Assembly: GCF_000020785.1 (NCBI RefSeq)
Contig: NC_011126.1
Span: forward strand, 1,426,001-1,490,000
Direction of reading: 5' to 3'
DNA length: 64,000 nt
Origin: Hydrogenobaculum sp. Y04AAS1
Lineage (GTDB): Bacteria > Aquificota > Aquificia > Aquificales > Aquificaceae
The notes beneath the pieces were generated by a model. That model was not told the DNA's origin and ran no database searches. It worked only from the letters and a program-made list of their open reading frames with translations. A program made the position numbers and the translations under genes. Below, in pieces: positions 17,056 through 29,425 of this stretch (positions are counted from its first letter, which is position 1; every line of letters begins with the position of its first letter).

Positions 17056-18788
17056 ATTATTTCAAAATCTTTTAAATACTTTGCTCTACTTGGATGTCTT
17101 ATCTTTCTTATAGCTTTTGATTCTATCTGTCTTATTCGCTCTCTGGTAAGATTAAACATAGTCCCTACTTGTTCCAGCGTGTGCTCTATACCGTCTACCA
17201 ATCCAAATCTATACATAATTACTTCTCTTTCTTTATCTGAGAGTGTATTGATAATCTTTTCTATTTGCTCCCTTAGAAGTCTTCTGGCTGTGGCTTCCTC
17301 TGGGTTTGATATGCTTGAGTCTTCTATGAAATCTTTAAGATGGGTATCTTCGTCATCTCCTATAGGTGTTTCAAGAGATATAGGCTCTTGAATGGACTTC
17401 AATATTTTCCTTACTTTTTCTGGAGACATGTTTAGAGCTTTTGCTATTTCTTCGGGGGATGGTTCTCTACCATACTCTTGGAATAGTTTTTTGGATACTT
17501 TAGAAATTTTGTTGATAGTTTCTATCATGTGCACTGGTATACGTATAGTTTTTGCTTGGTCAGCTATAGCTCTTGTAATAGCTTGTTTTATCCACCATGT
17601 GGCGTATGTAGAAAATTTAAAACCTTTTTTGTAATCGTATTTATCAACAGCCTTCATAAGTCCCATATTGCCTTCTTGTATAAGATCTAAGAAATGAAGG
17701 CCTCTGTTTATGTATTTTTTAGCTATCGATACTACAAGCCTTAGGTTTGATTTTACCATCATGTCTTTTGATTCTTTTACGCGTTTTCTACCTTGCTCTA
17801 TAATGTTTATAATTTTGTTAAGCTCCTCCGGTAACACTCCCAAACGTCTTTCTATGTCTTCTATTTCTCTTTGAAGGGCTAAGTAGTTTGACCTGCTTAT
17901 CTCAAAAGTATGAAAAGGCATGTGTTTTTCTATTTTATTCAATAGTTCTTTGTTTTTATCGTAGTAAGATAAAAGTTCTTCCACATTTGGATGTACGGCT
18001 TCAAACCTTCTTTTTTGTATAGTTAAAGAATTTAATTTGCTCTTGTAGTCTTTGCATAGTTTTATAAACTCATCAGCTATTTTCTCGTATCTTGAAAACT
18101 TGATGTTTATACTTTTTAACGTTTTATTCATTTCAGCGTGAGCCTTTAAGTATTCTGCTTTTGTTTTCTTATCTTTGTATGTTAAAAATAATGTCCTTTT
18201 TTCTATTACTGTTTTATATTTTTTAGCAAGCTCTATGCCCTTTTCTATAAACACAGAATCTACGTGTTCTGCTTCCTCGTACTCGTCGTAGTCTGTGTGT
18301 TCTTCTTGCATATCAAGTATCTCTTGAGATCTCATCTTTCCATCGCAGACTTTAGCCCAATATCTTAGCACCATATCCACTAAAAAAGATGTCCTTAATA
18401 GTCCTCTTCTTAGCTGCTTTCTACCCATTTCTATGTATTTTGCATGTTCTATTTCATCTGCTCTTCCAAGAAGAGCTATCTTGCCCATCTCTTTTAGATA
18501 GTATCTTACGGAATCGTTGTTCTTTAAATCTGCCTCTACTATGCTAGCAGATACTATCATCTCGTCGTCTTCTTCTAAAATCTCATTATCGGTTTCGTGG
18601 TGTATAGCGGCTTCAGCTTCATCTTCTAAAATCTGTATACCCTTTTCAGACAAAATGTCGAATAAAGACTCTAGTTCATCGGACTCTACCAAGTCCTCAC
18701 TGACATACTCGTTTATGTCGTCGTATGTTACGTAGCCTTTTTCTTTGCCGATTTCTAAAAGATGCTCTTTGCCTTTGGCTTTTCCCAT
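17052..18788 (-). CDS. rpoD: Primary RNA polymerase sigma factor
   Basis: 578 residues. An acidic N-terminal region 1 ([16 protein letters not shown]) is followed by a non-conserved spacer. Region 2 includes [20 protein letters not shown] and [14 protein letters not shown], region 3 follows, and region 4 ends with [20 protein letters not shown]. The complete region 1.1 and the -35-binding region 4 mark it as the housekeeping sigma. It follows dnaG, the classic macromolecular-synthesis pairing, and is followed by htpX. AGGAGGT lies just upstream of the ATG. Confidence 0.96.
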   Translation of the reverse strand: MGKAKGKEHLLEIGKEKGYVTYDDINEYVSEDLVESDELESLFDILSEKGIQILEDEAEAAIHHETDNEILEEDDEMIVSASIVEADLKNNDSVRYYLKEMGKIALLGRADEIEHAKYIEMGRKQLRRGLLRTSFLVDMVLRYWAKVCDGKMRSQEILDMQEEHTDYDEYEEAEHVDSVFIEKGIELAKKYKTVIEKRTLFLTYKDKKTKAEYLKAHAEMNKTLKSINIKFSRYEKIADEFIKLCKDYKSKLNSLTIQKRRFEAVHPNVEELLSYYDKNKELLNKIEKHMPFHTFEISRSNYLALQREIEDIERRLGVLPEELNKIINIIEQGRKRVKESKDMMVKSNLRLVVSIAKKYINRGLHFLDLIQEGNMGLMKAVDKYDYKKGFKFSTYATWWIKQAITRAIADQAKTIRIPVHMIETINKISKVSKKLFQEYGREPSPEEIAKALNMSPEKVRKILKSIQEPISLETPIGDDEDTHLKDFIEDSSISNPEEATARRLLREQIEKIINTLSDKEREVIMYRFGLVDGIEHTLEQVGTMFNLTRERIRQIESKAIRKIRHPSRAKYLKDFEII

Positions 18789-18831
18789 ACAACCTCCTTT
18801 AACACTAAGCTATTTAAAATATAAATAAAAG

Positions 18832-20439
18832 TTAACTTTTACCATGAGAAAAATAATACTTCTTTATATAAGATTTTCTACTAAGTGTATTTTTGATGTT
18901 CATAAGTTCTTCTTTGGTAACGGCGTTTTGTTCTTTGGCAGTCTTTAATAGGTATTTTTCAAGAGCATCTTTTGTAAGGTAATCAACAGATTCAAGCAAT
19001 TTTAACTCTTCGTCGCTTAGTTCTTGTTGATACTTTATTTTTTCTGCTATTATTATGGAGTTTTTGTCAAGCCAGTCTATGTCTAAAGGGTTTATGTCTA
19101 CTATATCACACTCTTTTAAGGCTTTTAAGAGTATCCTATCTTTCATAGGTATTTTTTCGTAAGAGATATCACCTTGCTCTTTATTTTCTACAAAACTTTT
19201 TTTACCAACGTATTGATCTATTATATGTTTTGGCAATCCTACCGCTAAGAGTTTTTGACTATATTGGAATATGTCTTCTGGTTCTTTGAGATAAGAAACC
19301 AACTCTAAGGCTGTATCTATGTTTTTTGACTCTATGTTTAAATCTATTATGTTTTTTGATGTTTTTAAAAGCTCCAAAACGCCGTCTTTTCCAAACTTCA
19401 TACCAAATTCGTCTGGGTCTTTAGCGTCTTTTATCTCTACGTAAAAGGCCTTTATACCTTTGGCTATTAGATATTTGGCGGCTCTTAAACTTGCGTTTTT
19501 TCCTGCATTGTCGTTGTCAAACATTATATACGCTGTCTTGGCGTATTTTGATATGGTCTTTGCATGCTCTTCGGTAAATGCCGTTCCAAGGGGAGCTACC
19601 ACGTTTCTTACGCCTATCTGATAAAGTCTTATAACGTCAAAATAGCCCTCTACCAGTATTACCTCTTCCTTTTCTTTTATGTAAGGAAGGGCTATGTCTA
19701 TACCAAATAGAAGTTGTGATTTTTTAAATATAAAAGAATCTGGCGAGTTCAAATACTTTATGGCAGATTTATCTTCGTATAAAATCCTACCGCCAAATCC
19801 CACAACGTTTGAAGATGCATTTTTTATAGGTATTACAAGCCTTCCTTCAAATATATCCCTTATGCTATTTGAAGATTTGTGTAGGTTTTGTGTGCTTTTG
19901 TAAAGTTCGAGATAATGTTCTGATGTATTTTGCAAAAATTCCAACACCTTGTAATGGTTCGGTGAATAGCCTATCTCATAGATTTCTACCGTTTTTGGGT
20001 TTATCTCTCTTTTTTGAAGGTATTGCATAGCCTTTGGGCTTTTTGTCAGTTCTTCGTGGTAAAAGTTAGATACTAAACTCATGACTTCGTATATCTTGTG
20101 GTTTTTTTCTTCACTTTTTATATTGATGGGTAGGTTGTATTTAATGGCTAATTTTGAAAGAGCTTCCATATAGGAGATATTTTCATGCAAAGATACAAAT
20201 TTTACCACATCCCCACCTTTACCACACCCAAAGCACTTCCAAATTTGCTTTTGCTCTGATACAGACAAAGAAGGTGTTGAGTCATCGTGAAAAGGGCATT
20301 TTCCCAAATAGTTGCTGCCGCTTCTTTTTAGTTCTATGTAGGAAGATATTTCTTTTACTATATCTATCTTTTTTATGGCATCTTCTATTGATATGTTGCC
20401 AGCTTTGTTCTTTTCCAACATATAAGCTTTGTTTAACAT
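18832..20439 (-). CDS. dnaG: DNA primase
   Basis: 535 residues. The N-terminal CHC2 zinc domain reads CPFHDDSTPSL, then CFGCGKGG. The catalytic core has the toprim motif VEGYFDVIRL and FDNDNAGKNAS. The C-terminal region is short and diverged from the E. coli DnaB-binding domain, as is common outside Proteobacteria. It synthesises RNA primers at the replication fork. The gene directly precedes rpoD with a 43-nt gap. Confidence 0.95.
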   Translation of the reverse strand: MLNKAYMLEKNKAGNISIEDAIKKIDIVKEISSYIELKRSGSNYLGKCPFHDDSTPSLSVSEQKQIWKCFGCGKGGDVVKFVSLHENISYMEALSKLAIKYNLPINIKSEEKNHKIYEVMSLVSNFYHEELTKSPKAMQYLQKREINPKTVEIYEIGYSPNHYKVLEFLQNTSEHYLELYKSTQNLHKSSNSIRDIFEGRLVIPIKNASSNVVGFGGRILYEDKSAIKYLNSPDSFIFKKSQLLFGIDIALPYIKEKEEVILVEGYFDVIRLYQIGVRNVVAPLGTAFTEEHAKTISKYAKTAYIMFDNDNAGKNASLRAAKYLIAKGIKAFYVEIKDAKDPDEFGMKFGKDGVLELLKTSKNIIDLNIESKNIDTALELVSYLKEPEDIFQYSQKLLAVGLPKHIIDQYVGKKSFVENKEQGDISYEKIPMKDRILLKALKECDIVDINPLDIDWLDKNSIIIAEKIKYQQELSDEELKLLESVDYLTKDALEKYLLKTAKEQNAVTKEELMNIKNTLSRKSYIKKYYFSHGKS

Positions 20440-20484
20440 CGTAAATAAGCTAAACCGACTTTTAAAATTGTCAATGATGTTTTG

Positions 20485-23253
20485 TTAAGTATCATCTATC
20501 AGCGTTTCTACGCTTTTTCTCTCAAAGAGATTTGAAACTTTTGGTAGTATCGTGGTTTTTACTACCTCTTTTACGTTGTCGCTTTCGTTTAGTTTCCTGG
20601 CACATCTTATGGTATCTCTCATAGAAAATACGAAATCTATGGCTTCTTCAGATTGCCCAGACTGATAATCTCTGTAAGCTTTTCTAATAGAAGACGCTAT
20701 CTTTAAAAGCTCAAAAATTTTGTAGAGATTCCTTATGGTAATTTGAGATACGTTTATTGCTTTATCGTGGTTTATACCGTTTATTTTTTCGTACCATAGG
20801 TATATGAAGTCTTCTTTTGTAAGACCCTCGAACCCCGTTATATAATCTTTTAGTATGAGGGCTTCGTCTGGATAGTAAAAGCCTTTTTCATCTTCAAAAG
20901 GTGGATAATCTATGTAAAGGATATCTGCCCTTGATTTTATATCCTGAGGTAGCTCTGATACGCCCAAATAGTTTTGAGGGTTCATAGCTCCCACAAAAAG
21001 CACATTTTTTTCTGCTTTTACTATACTATCGTAAGATAAATACATATACCTTCTATAGTCAAACAAAGGGTTAAAAACTTTAACAAGAGATGTGGGTAGT
21101 GTGTTTATCTCATCGAAAAAGATTATGGCGTTTGGGGTTTCTAAAGCTTTTATAAGGTTTGATTTTGTCCTTTTTGTGCCTATTTTTGGGTCGTATTCGT
21201 ATACAAACGTTATATCCTCTTTCTCCATTTTCGAATGACAAGGTATTATAAAAAGAGGTCTTCTGGTAAGGGCTGAGTAAACCTCTATAAGGAAGTTTTT
21301 ACCTACACCGGCATCCCCTTCTATAATTACTATTCCTTCGTTATATTTTAGTTGCTCATTTAGGGCTTTTGATAGCATTGCCAAATTTTGCACAAACCAA
21401 GGCGTGTCTTCAAAGCTCACGGTGGGATTTAAGATAGAGCTATCTTGATAGCCAAAAAGCCCATTTAATTTTGATAGATATCTTGCTATCCATTTTGGTT
21501 TATGCCTCATCTCATCTATAGTAAGGTAGTTGTTGTATCTTTTTGGTTCTCTGGTGATACCATCTTCTCTTACAAAAGAGACCTTTGAATAAAGTTTCTG
21601 TTCTATAACGAGCTTTTCTTCCAACTTTAGTTGCCATCTTAGTTTTTTTCTTATGTTTTGAGGTATCTCTACCTTTACATCCGCTATTTTTACCGTGTTG
21701 TTGTCTATTTCGATTTTGTACTTTTCTAACCTTCTACTTATTATAAACCTTTGTATTAGCTTGCTTAACCTATCAAAAGCCTCTGGCTGTATATCTCTTG
21801 GTAAACTTAAAAAAACCTCTCTTGCCCTTTTTACCTCTTCCAAAGACTCCGCTTCTATTTGGCTTGCTATAGAGTTTTTTGATATCGCTTGCTCTACTTC
21901 TTTAATATGTTTTTCTATAAGATTTTTAAGAGATTCTAAAGCTTCTTTTTGAAGTTTTTCAAAAGCCTCTTGATATCTTTCGTCTAAGTTTTTGCCAAAC
22001 TCTTGAAGCTCTTCGTAAATTTTTGCGTTTATGTTTGGTATTTGGCTTTTAAAAGCCTCAAATTTTAACTCTATAATTTTTTGGTAAAGCTCTTCTTCAG
22101 CTTTTTCTATAAGCTCTCTTATATCTTTAAAAGGATAAGACATCAAGGTCTTAAGTTCTTTTAACTCGGGTATATCTTCTGTTTCGTTGTTGTTTAACCT
22201 TTTTTTGAAGTCTCTATAAAGCTTTTGAGCGTTTTTTCTTATAGCTTCTTGGCGTTCTTTTGGATAGTATAGATCAAGCAAATTTGTATCAAACTTTCTA
22301 AGGTAGTAAAGTTTGTTTTCCCTATCTACAAAAGATGTATATATAGAACCATCTGGAGATACTTTCACTACGGAGTATCCGCCGTCTTCTAATACTCCCA
22401 TCTCTTGGCCAAGTTTCGTATCAAAAAATGTTAGTCTGTTTTCTTCCTTGTCGGCTATGAGTGCTATATGTTCATACACATCTATATCGTTTGGATTGCA
22501 AGAGAGTGGGTATCTAAAAACTTCTGTTTTTGTATCTACGTTGTATCCTATCAACTCGTTGCCTACCAGATATAAAATATCATCTTTAAAAGTAGCACAA
22601 GAAGATGGAATGTTTAGCTCCTGTAAAATGTTTCCGTTTACGTCGATAACAACCGTTTTTTTTGGACCAGAGATGATGATATTTCTATTTATTAGGATTT
22701 TTATAAATTTTATTTGATCAAAATCTTGAAGTCTTATTATATTTTTTGGTTCTATGACACCTTTATCAAAATCAAGTTCTACTATTACTACCTGATTTGA
22801 TAAGCTTCCGTATATAAGAAGACCGTTTCCTATATCTAAGCCTCCGGCCGGTCTTAAACCCTCTTGGGTAAGTTTTATGCTTTTCCAGGATTTTGGATTG
22901 TATGGATCTATCATCTCATGCACTGAAACATAAGGTGGACTTGATATTGCAAGAAATCTATCTCTAAATACGATATTTACTACCGCTTGGGATGGTGGTC
23001 TTGCTGGAAGTCTTACCAAAGCCCCGTTGTATTTGTACAAGCTAAAAAGCCCGTGTCTTCTACCTGCCAAAAACCAATAACCGTCCTCGGAGGTGGCCAT
23101 TGTTTCTACCCAGTACTCTTCTATACGTGCATCTTTGTCTTGTTCTAAGTATCCAGGTGTAATTTCTATATCCTTTATGTATATTGATTGAGACTTAGTT
23201 TTTGGGTTTTCTTCTTTTTGTTTTCCTAAAAGCTTTTCCAATATACCTTTCAT
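20485..23253 (-). CDS. Large AAA+ ATPase (MoxR/AAA_5-like) with N-terminal propeller-like region
   Basis: 922 residues. Residues about 30-330 carry repeated beta-rich segments (WFLAGRRHGLF, LAISSPPYVSVHE, LLIYGSLSNQVV, ILYLVGNELIGY) that look like a beta-propeller. Residues about 340-540 are strongly charged and helical, probably coiled coil. An AAA+ domain follows, with Walker A EGDAGVGKN near 646-653 and Walker B IIFFDEIN near 708, then GAMNPQNYLG and SRADIL as in the MoxR/dynein-related AAA_5 group. The ATPase part suggests a chaperone that remodels a target bound by the propeller. No VWA-domain partner gene is adjacent. Function unknown. Confidence 0.7.
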   Translation of the reverse strand: MKGILEKLLGKQKEENPKTKSQSIYIKDIEITPGYLEQDKDARIEEYWVETMATSEDGYWFLAGRRHGLFSLYKYNGALVRLPARPPSQAVVNIVFRDRFLAISSPPYVSVHEMIDPYNPKSWKSIKLTQEGLRPAGGLDIGNGLLIYGSLSNQVVIVELDFDKGVIEPKNIIRLQDFDQIKFIKILINRNIIISGPKKTVVIDVNGNILQELNIPSSCATFKDDILYLVGNELIGYNVDTKTEVFRYPLSCNPNDIDVYEHIALIADKEENRLTFFDTKLGQEMGVLEDGGYSVVKVSPDGSIYTSFVDRENKLYYLRKFDTNLLDLYYPKERQEAIRKNAQKLYRDFKKRLNNNETEDIPELKELKTLMSYPFKDIRELIEKAEEELYQKIIELKFEAFKSQIPNINAKIYEELQEFGKNLDERYQEAFEKLQKEALESLKNLIEKHIKEVEQAISKNSIASQIEAESLEEVKRAREVFLSLPRDIQPEAFDRLSKLIQRFIISRRLEKYKIEIDNNTVKIADVKVEIPQNIRKKLRWQLKLEEKLVIEQKLYSKVSFVREDGITREPKRYNNYLTIDEMRHKPKWIARYLSKLNGLFGYQDSSILNPTVSFEDTPWFVQNLAMLSKALNEQLKYNEGIVIIEGDAGVGKNFLIEVYSALTRRPLFIIPCHSKMEKEDITFVYEYDPKIGTKRTKSNLIKALETPNAIIFFDEINTLPTSLVKVFNPLFDYRRYMYLSYDSIVKAEKNVLFVGAMNPQNYLGVSELPQDIKSRADILYIDYPPFEDEKGFYYPDEALILKDYITGFEGLTKEDFIYLWYEKINGINHDKAINVSQITIRNLYKIFELLKIASSIRKAYRDYQSGQSEEAIDFVFSMRDTIRCARKLNESDNVKEVVKTTILPKVSNLFERKSVETLIDDT

Positions 23254-23372
23254 AGCATAATAAATTTATAAAAAAAAATAATTGATGTTATAACTTTAGC
23301 TTTAATGATTATAAGAATTTCTTTATATAAGAAAATCCTAATATAAGTTATATTTAAAAACTGTATGTTTTG

Positions 23373-23405
23373 TGGTATACTGTTAATTTTAGATTGATAG
23401 GAGGT
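23373..23405 (+). promoter_or_regulatory. petABC promoter and ribosome binding site
   Basis: An extended -10 element TGGTATACT (23373-23381; TATACT at 23376-23381) with no good -35. It is followed about 17 nt later by an AGGAGGT ribosome binding site 5 nt before the petA ATG at 23410. The 150 bases between the divergent AAA+ gene and petA otherwise hold only AT-rich sequence. Confidence 0.6.
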
Positions 23406-23409
23406 ACTT

Positions 23410-23961
23410 ATGGAAGCGTCAAGACGCGATTTTATGCAATATGTTGTAGGTGCCTTTGGTGCTGTGGCTGCAGTAGGAGCAGCTTATCCCATACTTAAAA
23501 GTTTGGGACCAAACGCAGCAGCAGCTTTACAATCAAAGGTAGATTACGATGTATCTCAATTAAAACCGATGGATGTGAGGGTCACATCTTGGAAAGGTTT
23601 TCCGGTGTTTGTTATGATGTTGCCAACACCTTTTAACTGGAATGGTCCAGAAAGAAACAACAAATACAAAAACCACAACAGGGATATACTTGGCAACCAC
23701 AACGTTTACGCTATCATAGGCAAATGCACTCACCTTGGTTGTATTCCTCTGTGGAAACCAGATGGTGATTCTGCTATGAATCCTTCCAATGTTCCAGTAT
23801 TTCATTGCCCATGTCATGGTAGTATATATACACCTTGGGGAGATAACATATCTGGCCCAGCGCCGTTACCTCTTGGTATACCACCACAAGCTTTAAACGG
23901 CAATACGCTGGAGATAGGTACTCCAGGCTTTGTTAAGAAATTCTGGGATCCTTATACTTGA
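23410..23961 (+). CDS. petA: Ubiquinol/menaquinol-cytochrome c reductase, Rieske iron-sulfur subunit
   Basis: 183 residues. A twin-arginine-type N-terminus (SRRDFMQYVVG) leads into a hydrophobic anchor. Cluster-binding motifs are CTHLGC (Cys106, His108, Cys111) and CPCHGS (Cys133, Cys135, His136). It carries the high-potential 2Fe-2S centre of the cytochrome bc1 complex, passing electrons from quinol to cytochrome c1 on the periplasmic side. The Cys pair that usually forms a bridging disulfide is present as the middle Cys of each motif. First gene of petABC. Confidence 0.96.
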   Translation: MEASRRDFMQYVVGAFGAVAAVGAAYPILKSLGPNAAAALQSKVDYDVSQLKPMDVRVTSWKGFPVFVMMLPTPFNWNGPERNNKYKNHNRDILGNHNVYAIIGKCTHLGCIPLWKPDGDSAMNPSNVPVFHCPCHGSIYTPWGDNISGPAPLPLGIPPQALNGNTLEIGTPGFVKKFWDPYT

Positions 23962-23979
23962 TAAAAAGGAGGAATAGGA

Positions 23980-25182
23980 ATGGGTCTTGCTAAATTTATT
24001 GAAGAAAGAACACATTTGAGTGAAATATTTCAGTCCCAGATGGTGGACTACAAAGTCCCCAAAAACCTCACGTTTCCATATGCTTTTGGCGTATTGGCGA
24101 TAATCGCTTTTACTGTGCAAATAGTATCTGGAATGATACTTCTGATGTACTATAAACCTTATGATACACTTGCCTTTGATAGTGCCGCTCTTTTCATATG
24201 GAAAGTTGTACCATACGGGTGGCTATTTAGAAGCATACACGCTGCTGGGGCAAACTTTTTCTTAGCGGTTGTATATCTTCACATGTTTACCGGCATATAT
24301 TACAACGCTTACAAGAAGCCAAGAGAGCTTGTTTGGGTAATGGGATTTATAATATATTTCTTGTTACTTCTTACCGCTCTTACTGGTTATGTCTTGCCTT
24401 GGGGTCAGCTCTCTTACTGGGCCACAGAGGTTACTGTTGAAATCCCAGGTGCTATTCCAGGTGTAATAGGCGAGACCATATCTCTTCTCATGAGAGGCGG
24501 TTATACCCTTGGAAACTTAGCCATTGGTAGATTTTTTGCTTTACACGTGCTGATATTACCTCTTATACTTCTTGGTGTTGTAAGTATACACCTATTCTTA
24601 GTTAGAGCTGCTGGTATATCAAACCCAGATGGTAAACCATACGATAAGAAAAAAGAAGGTGTGCCATTCCATCCTTACGTCACTCTAAAAGAAGGTGCTG
24701 TAGCAATGTTCTACCTTGCTTTGTTCTTCTTCTTCGTGTTTTTCTACATGAAAGAATTCTTACCAGCCACAAACTGGGAACCAGCTAACCCACTCCAAAC
24801 ACCAGCTGAAATAGCCCCAGAATGGTACCTAAAAGGTTATTACGCTATATTTAGATCTATACCTAACAAATTTATTGGTTTTGTAACCTTCAACTTAGTT
24901 TTAGCTCTTATACTTCTTCTACCCTGGCTTGATTTTTCTCCTATTAGAAGCGCAAGAAGAAGACCTCTTTTCTTTGCTATGTATATTGTATTTATATTTG
25001 CTGGTGCTGGTCTTACAATAATAGGTACACTTCAAGCCACACCTCAAGTAGCTAAAGTTGGTTTATTCTTCACAGCGCTATTGTTCTTGTTCTTTATATC
25101 TTTGCCAATCATATCATTTATAGAGCTTGGTTATGCTAAAGCTAAAGGTGAAGTAGATTATGCTAAAGGGGGTGAACAATGA
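23980..25182 (+). CDS. petB: Cytochrome b subunit of the bc1 complex
   Basis: 400 residues with eight or more hydrophobic segments, a full-length cytochrome b rather than the split b6/IV form. Heme-ligand histidines are visible in RSIHAAGANFFLAVVYLHMF and in FALHVLIL...SIHLF. The Qo-site PEWY motif is at APEWYLKGYY. It holds the low- and high-potential hemes that bifurcate quinol oxidation. The ribosome binding site AAGGAGGAATAGG lies upstream. Its stop overlaps the petC start (ATGA, 25179-25182). Confidence 0.96.
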   Translation: MGLAKFIEERTHLSEIFQSQMVDYKVPKNLTFPYAFGVLAIIAFTVQIVSGMILLMYYKPYDTLAFDSAALFIWKVVPYGWLFRSIHAAGANFFLAVVYLHMFTGIYYNAYKKPRELVWVMGFIIYFLLLLTALTGYVLPWGQLSYWATEVTVEIPGAIPGVIGETISLLMRGGYTLGNLAIGRFFALHVLILPLILLGVVSIHLFLVRAAGISNPDGKPYDKKKEGVPFHPYVTLKEGAVAMFYLALFFFFVFFYMKEFLPATNWEPANPLQTPAEIAPEWYLKGYYAIFRSIPNKFIGFVTFNLVLALILLLPWLDFSPIRSARRRPLFFAMYIVFIFAGAGLTIIGTLQATPQVAKVGLFFTALLFLFFISLPIISFIELGYAKAKGEVDYAKGGEQ

Positions 25183-25889
25183 GCTTAGGTAATATTTTGA
25201 AGACGATATTTTTTACCGCTTTTGTCGCAATATTCTTCTTCATCATATGGGTAAAAAATCCTTTTGTGCAAGAACAAGAGTATCCACTCCCAGCAAATTA
25301 CAGAGCTATGATTTACAGCGATAATCCTCAAATAATAGCTGCTGGACGTCAGATAGTCACTCAACAATGCGCCGCTTGTCATTCTTTAAGATATGATGGC
25401 GTGTATCCGTTATCTGTAAAATCAGATCCAAACTTTCCTCGTATAATAAAACAATTTGCAAAACCTATACCTTCAGATAGTCTTTTGGCACCATTCCATC
25501 AAAAAACCAAAGGTTTTGCTATGTATCTTCCACAAGATGTCTACGATGCTGCTTTTGTGTCAGAGCTTCATACTCTTAAAAGCCAATTTGGTAAAGTGCC
25601 ACCAGACTTGTCTACTATGTACCTTGCAAGAGGACCAGAGTACTTGTTTAATTGGGTTCAAAACCCTGGCCAAATCATTCCAGGTACTGCAATGCCAGCT
25701 ATATTGCACGGCCAACCAAAAGAAGCTGCTGAAGTGGTAGCTTATCTAAGAGCTGTGGATACGCCCACACCAGCTGAACAAACAAGACGTTTTGAAATGG
25801 GCGTAGCAACGCTTGCTTTCCTAATATTCTTTGGTATAGCAATTTACTTATACAGAGGCAGATTCTTAGATAAAATGGGCTTACACTGA
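25179..25889 (+). CDS. petC: Cytochrome c1 subunit of the bc1 complex
   Basis: 236 residues. An N-terminal membrane segment (about 8-25) leads to heme site CAACH (64-68). A probable axial Met is in PGTAMPAIL, and a C-terminal anchor TLAFLIFFGIAIYLYRG comes before the basic end. It accepts electrons from the Rieske protein and passes them to a soluble cytochrome c. It is translationally coupled to petB, and the operon ends in an intrinsic terminator just downstream. Confidence 0.94.
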   Translation: MSLGNILKTIFFTAFVAIFFFIIWVKNPFVQEQEYPLPANYRAMIYSDNPQIIAAGRQIVTQQCAACHSLRYDGVYPLSVKSDPNFPRIIKQFAKPIPSDSLLAPFHQKTKGFAMYLPQDVYDAAFVSELHTLKSQFGKVPPDLSTMYLARGPEYLFNWVQNPGQIIPGTAMPAILHGQPKEAAEVVAYLRAVDTPTPAEQTRRFEMGVATLAFLIFFGIAIYLYRGRFLDKMGLH

Positions 25890-25897
25890 TAACAATT

Positions 25898-25930
25898 ACC
25901 CTCCCTTTTGGGAGGGTTTATATAAAATTT
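25898..25930 (+). terminator. Intrinsic terminator of petABC
   Basis: A 7-bp GC-rich stem CCCTCCC (25899-25905) pairs with GGGAGGG (25910-25916) around a TTTT loop, followed by a T-rich tract. It begins 9 nt after the petC stop. It is the clearest rho-independent terminator in the window. Confidence 0.9.
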
Positions 25931-25995
25931 TTATTAAAATCTTAAAAACTTTATAAATTTCGCTTACTTTTGATATTTATATCTATTTTATATCG

Positions 25996-28575
<2,580 letters not shown>

Positions 28576-28597
28576 TTACCAATGTTTTAATCTTTGG

Positions 28598-29425
28598 TCA
28601 ATAAAACCTTCTTAACAAGTCATTCCACTCTTCAAAGTTTTCATTTAAATCTTTTTGGATTTTACTTGAATCGAGGGCTGAAAAATCTGGCCTTCTCGCT
28701 GGTAAGTTAAATACCTCTTTGCTTACCGGTATTATGATTTTCTTTATGCCGTAAACCTTTAAAATTAACTTTGCCCATTCGTAACGAGAAGCATAGCCGT
28801 TTGGGACAAGATGATATAGACCGCTTAAGTTTTTGTCTATCGCCTTTAGTGTTTTTTCTACCAAAAAGTCTGCAGGCGTTGGTACAGAGAACTCATCTAT
28901 CGCTATTTTTAAAATATCGTTGTTTTTAGCCCAGTTTAAAAGCTTATAAACAAAGTTTTGTGTGCCATCCCCATATACCCAGCTTGTCCTAAATATCAAA
29001 TAGCTTTCTAAACCTTCCTCCAAAGTCCATATTTCACCGGTGAGTTTACTCTTTCCATATTCGTTGATCGGATTTGGCATATCTTCTTCTTTGTATAGTC
29101 CTTCTTTTTTTCCATCAAACACGTAATCTGTTGAGTATGTTATAAAGTAAGCGTTGTATTGTTTGCAAAGGTAAGCTAAACTTTTTACCCCGTAGGCGTT
29201 TGTTTTGTAGGCATTTGGGAAATCTGTCTCGGCTTTATCTACAAAGTTGTAAGCACTACAGTTTAGTACTATATCTGGTCTGTAGGAATCAAAGACCTCT
29301 TTTAATCTGTCAAAATCTGATATATCGCAATCTTCTTTATCAAGCCCCAACGTATCTTCATTCTGAAGTGCATTTAAAAACGCTTTTCCCAGCTGTCCAT
29401 TTTTACCAAGTATAAGGTATTTCAT
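28598..29425 (-). CDS. rfbD: dTDP-4-dehydrorhamnose reductase
   Basis: 275 residues, short-chain dehydrogenase fold. NAD(P)-binding GKNGQLG is at 8-14, with STDYVFDG and the catalytic YGKSK. It makes dTDP-L-rhamnose, the last step of the pathway. Its ATG overlaps the rfbB stop (29422-29425). This is the only complete rfbD in the window; the second cluster near 61 kb keeps only its first 11 codons. The inverted repeat ends inside this gene at 29392, so the rest is single-copy. Confidence 0.93.
   Translation of the reverse strand: MKYLILGKNGQLGKAFLNALQNEDTLGLDKEDCDISDFDRLKEVFDSYRPDIVLNCSAYNFVDKAETDFPNAYKTNAYGVKSLAYLCKQYNAYFITYSTDYVFDGKKEGLYKEEDMPNPINEYGKSKLTGEIWTLEEGLESYLIFRTSWVYGDGTQNFVYKLLNWAKNNDILKIAIDEFSVPTPADFLVEKTLKAIDKNLSGLYHLVPNGYASRYEWAKLILKVYGIKKIIIPVSKEVFNLPARRPDFSALDSSKIQKDLNENFEEWNDLLRRFY

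Noticed and set aside
22313-22717. 134-codon frame on the plus strand
   Set aside because: It lies wholly opposite the AAA+ ATPase gene, lacks a ribosome binding site and has a composition expected of an antisense frame.
23254-23372. tRNA or small RNA before petA
   Set aside because: No tRNA-like T-loop or acceptor stem; only AT-rich promoter DNA.
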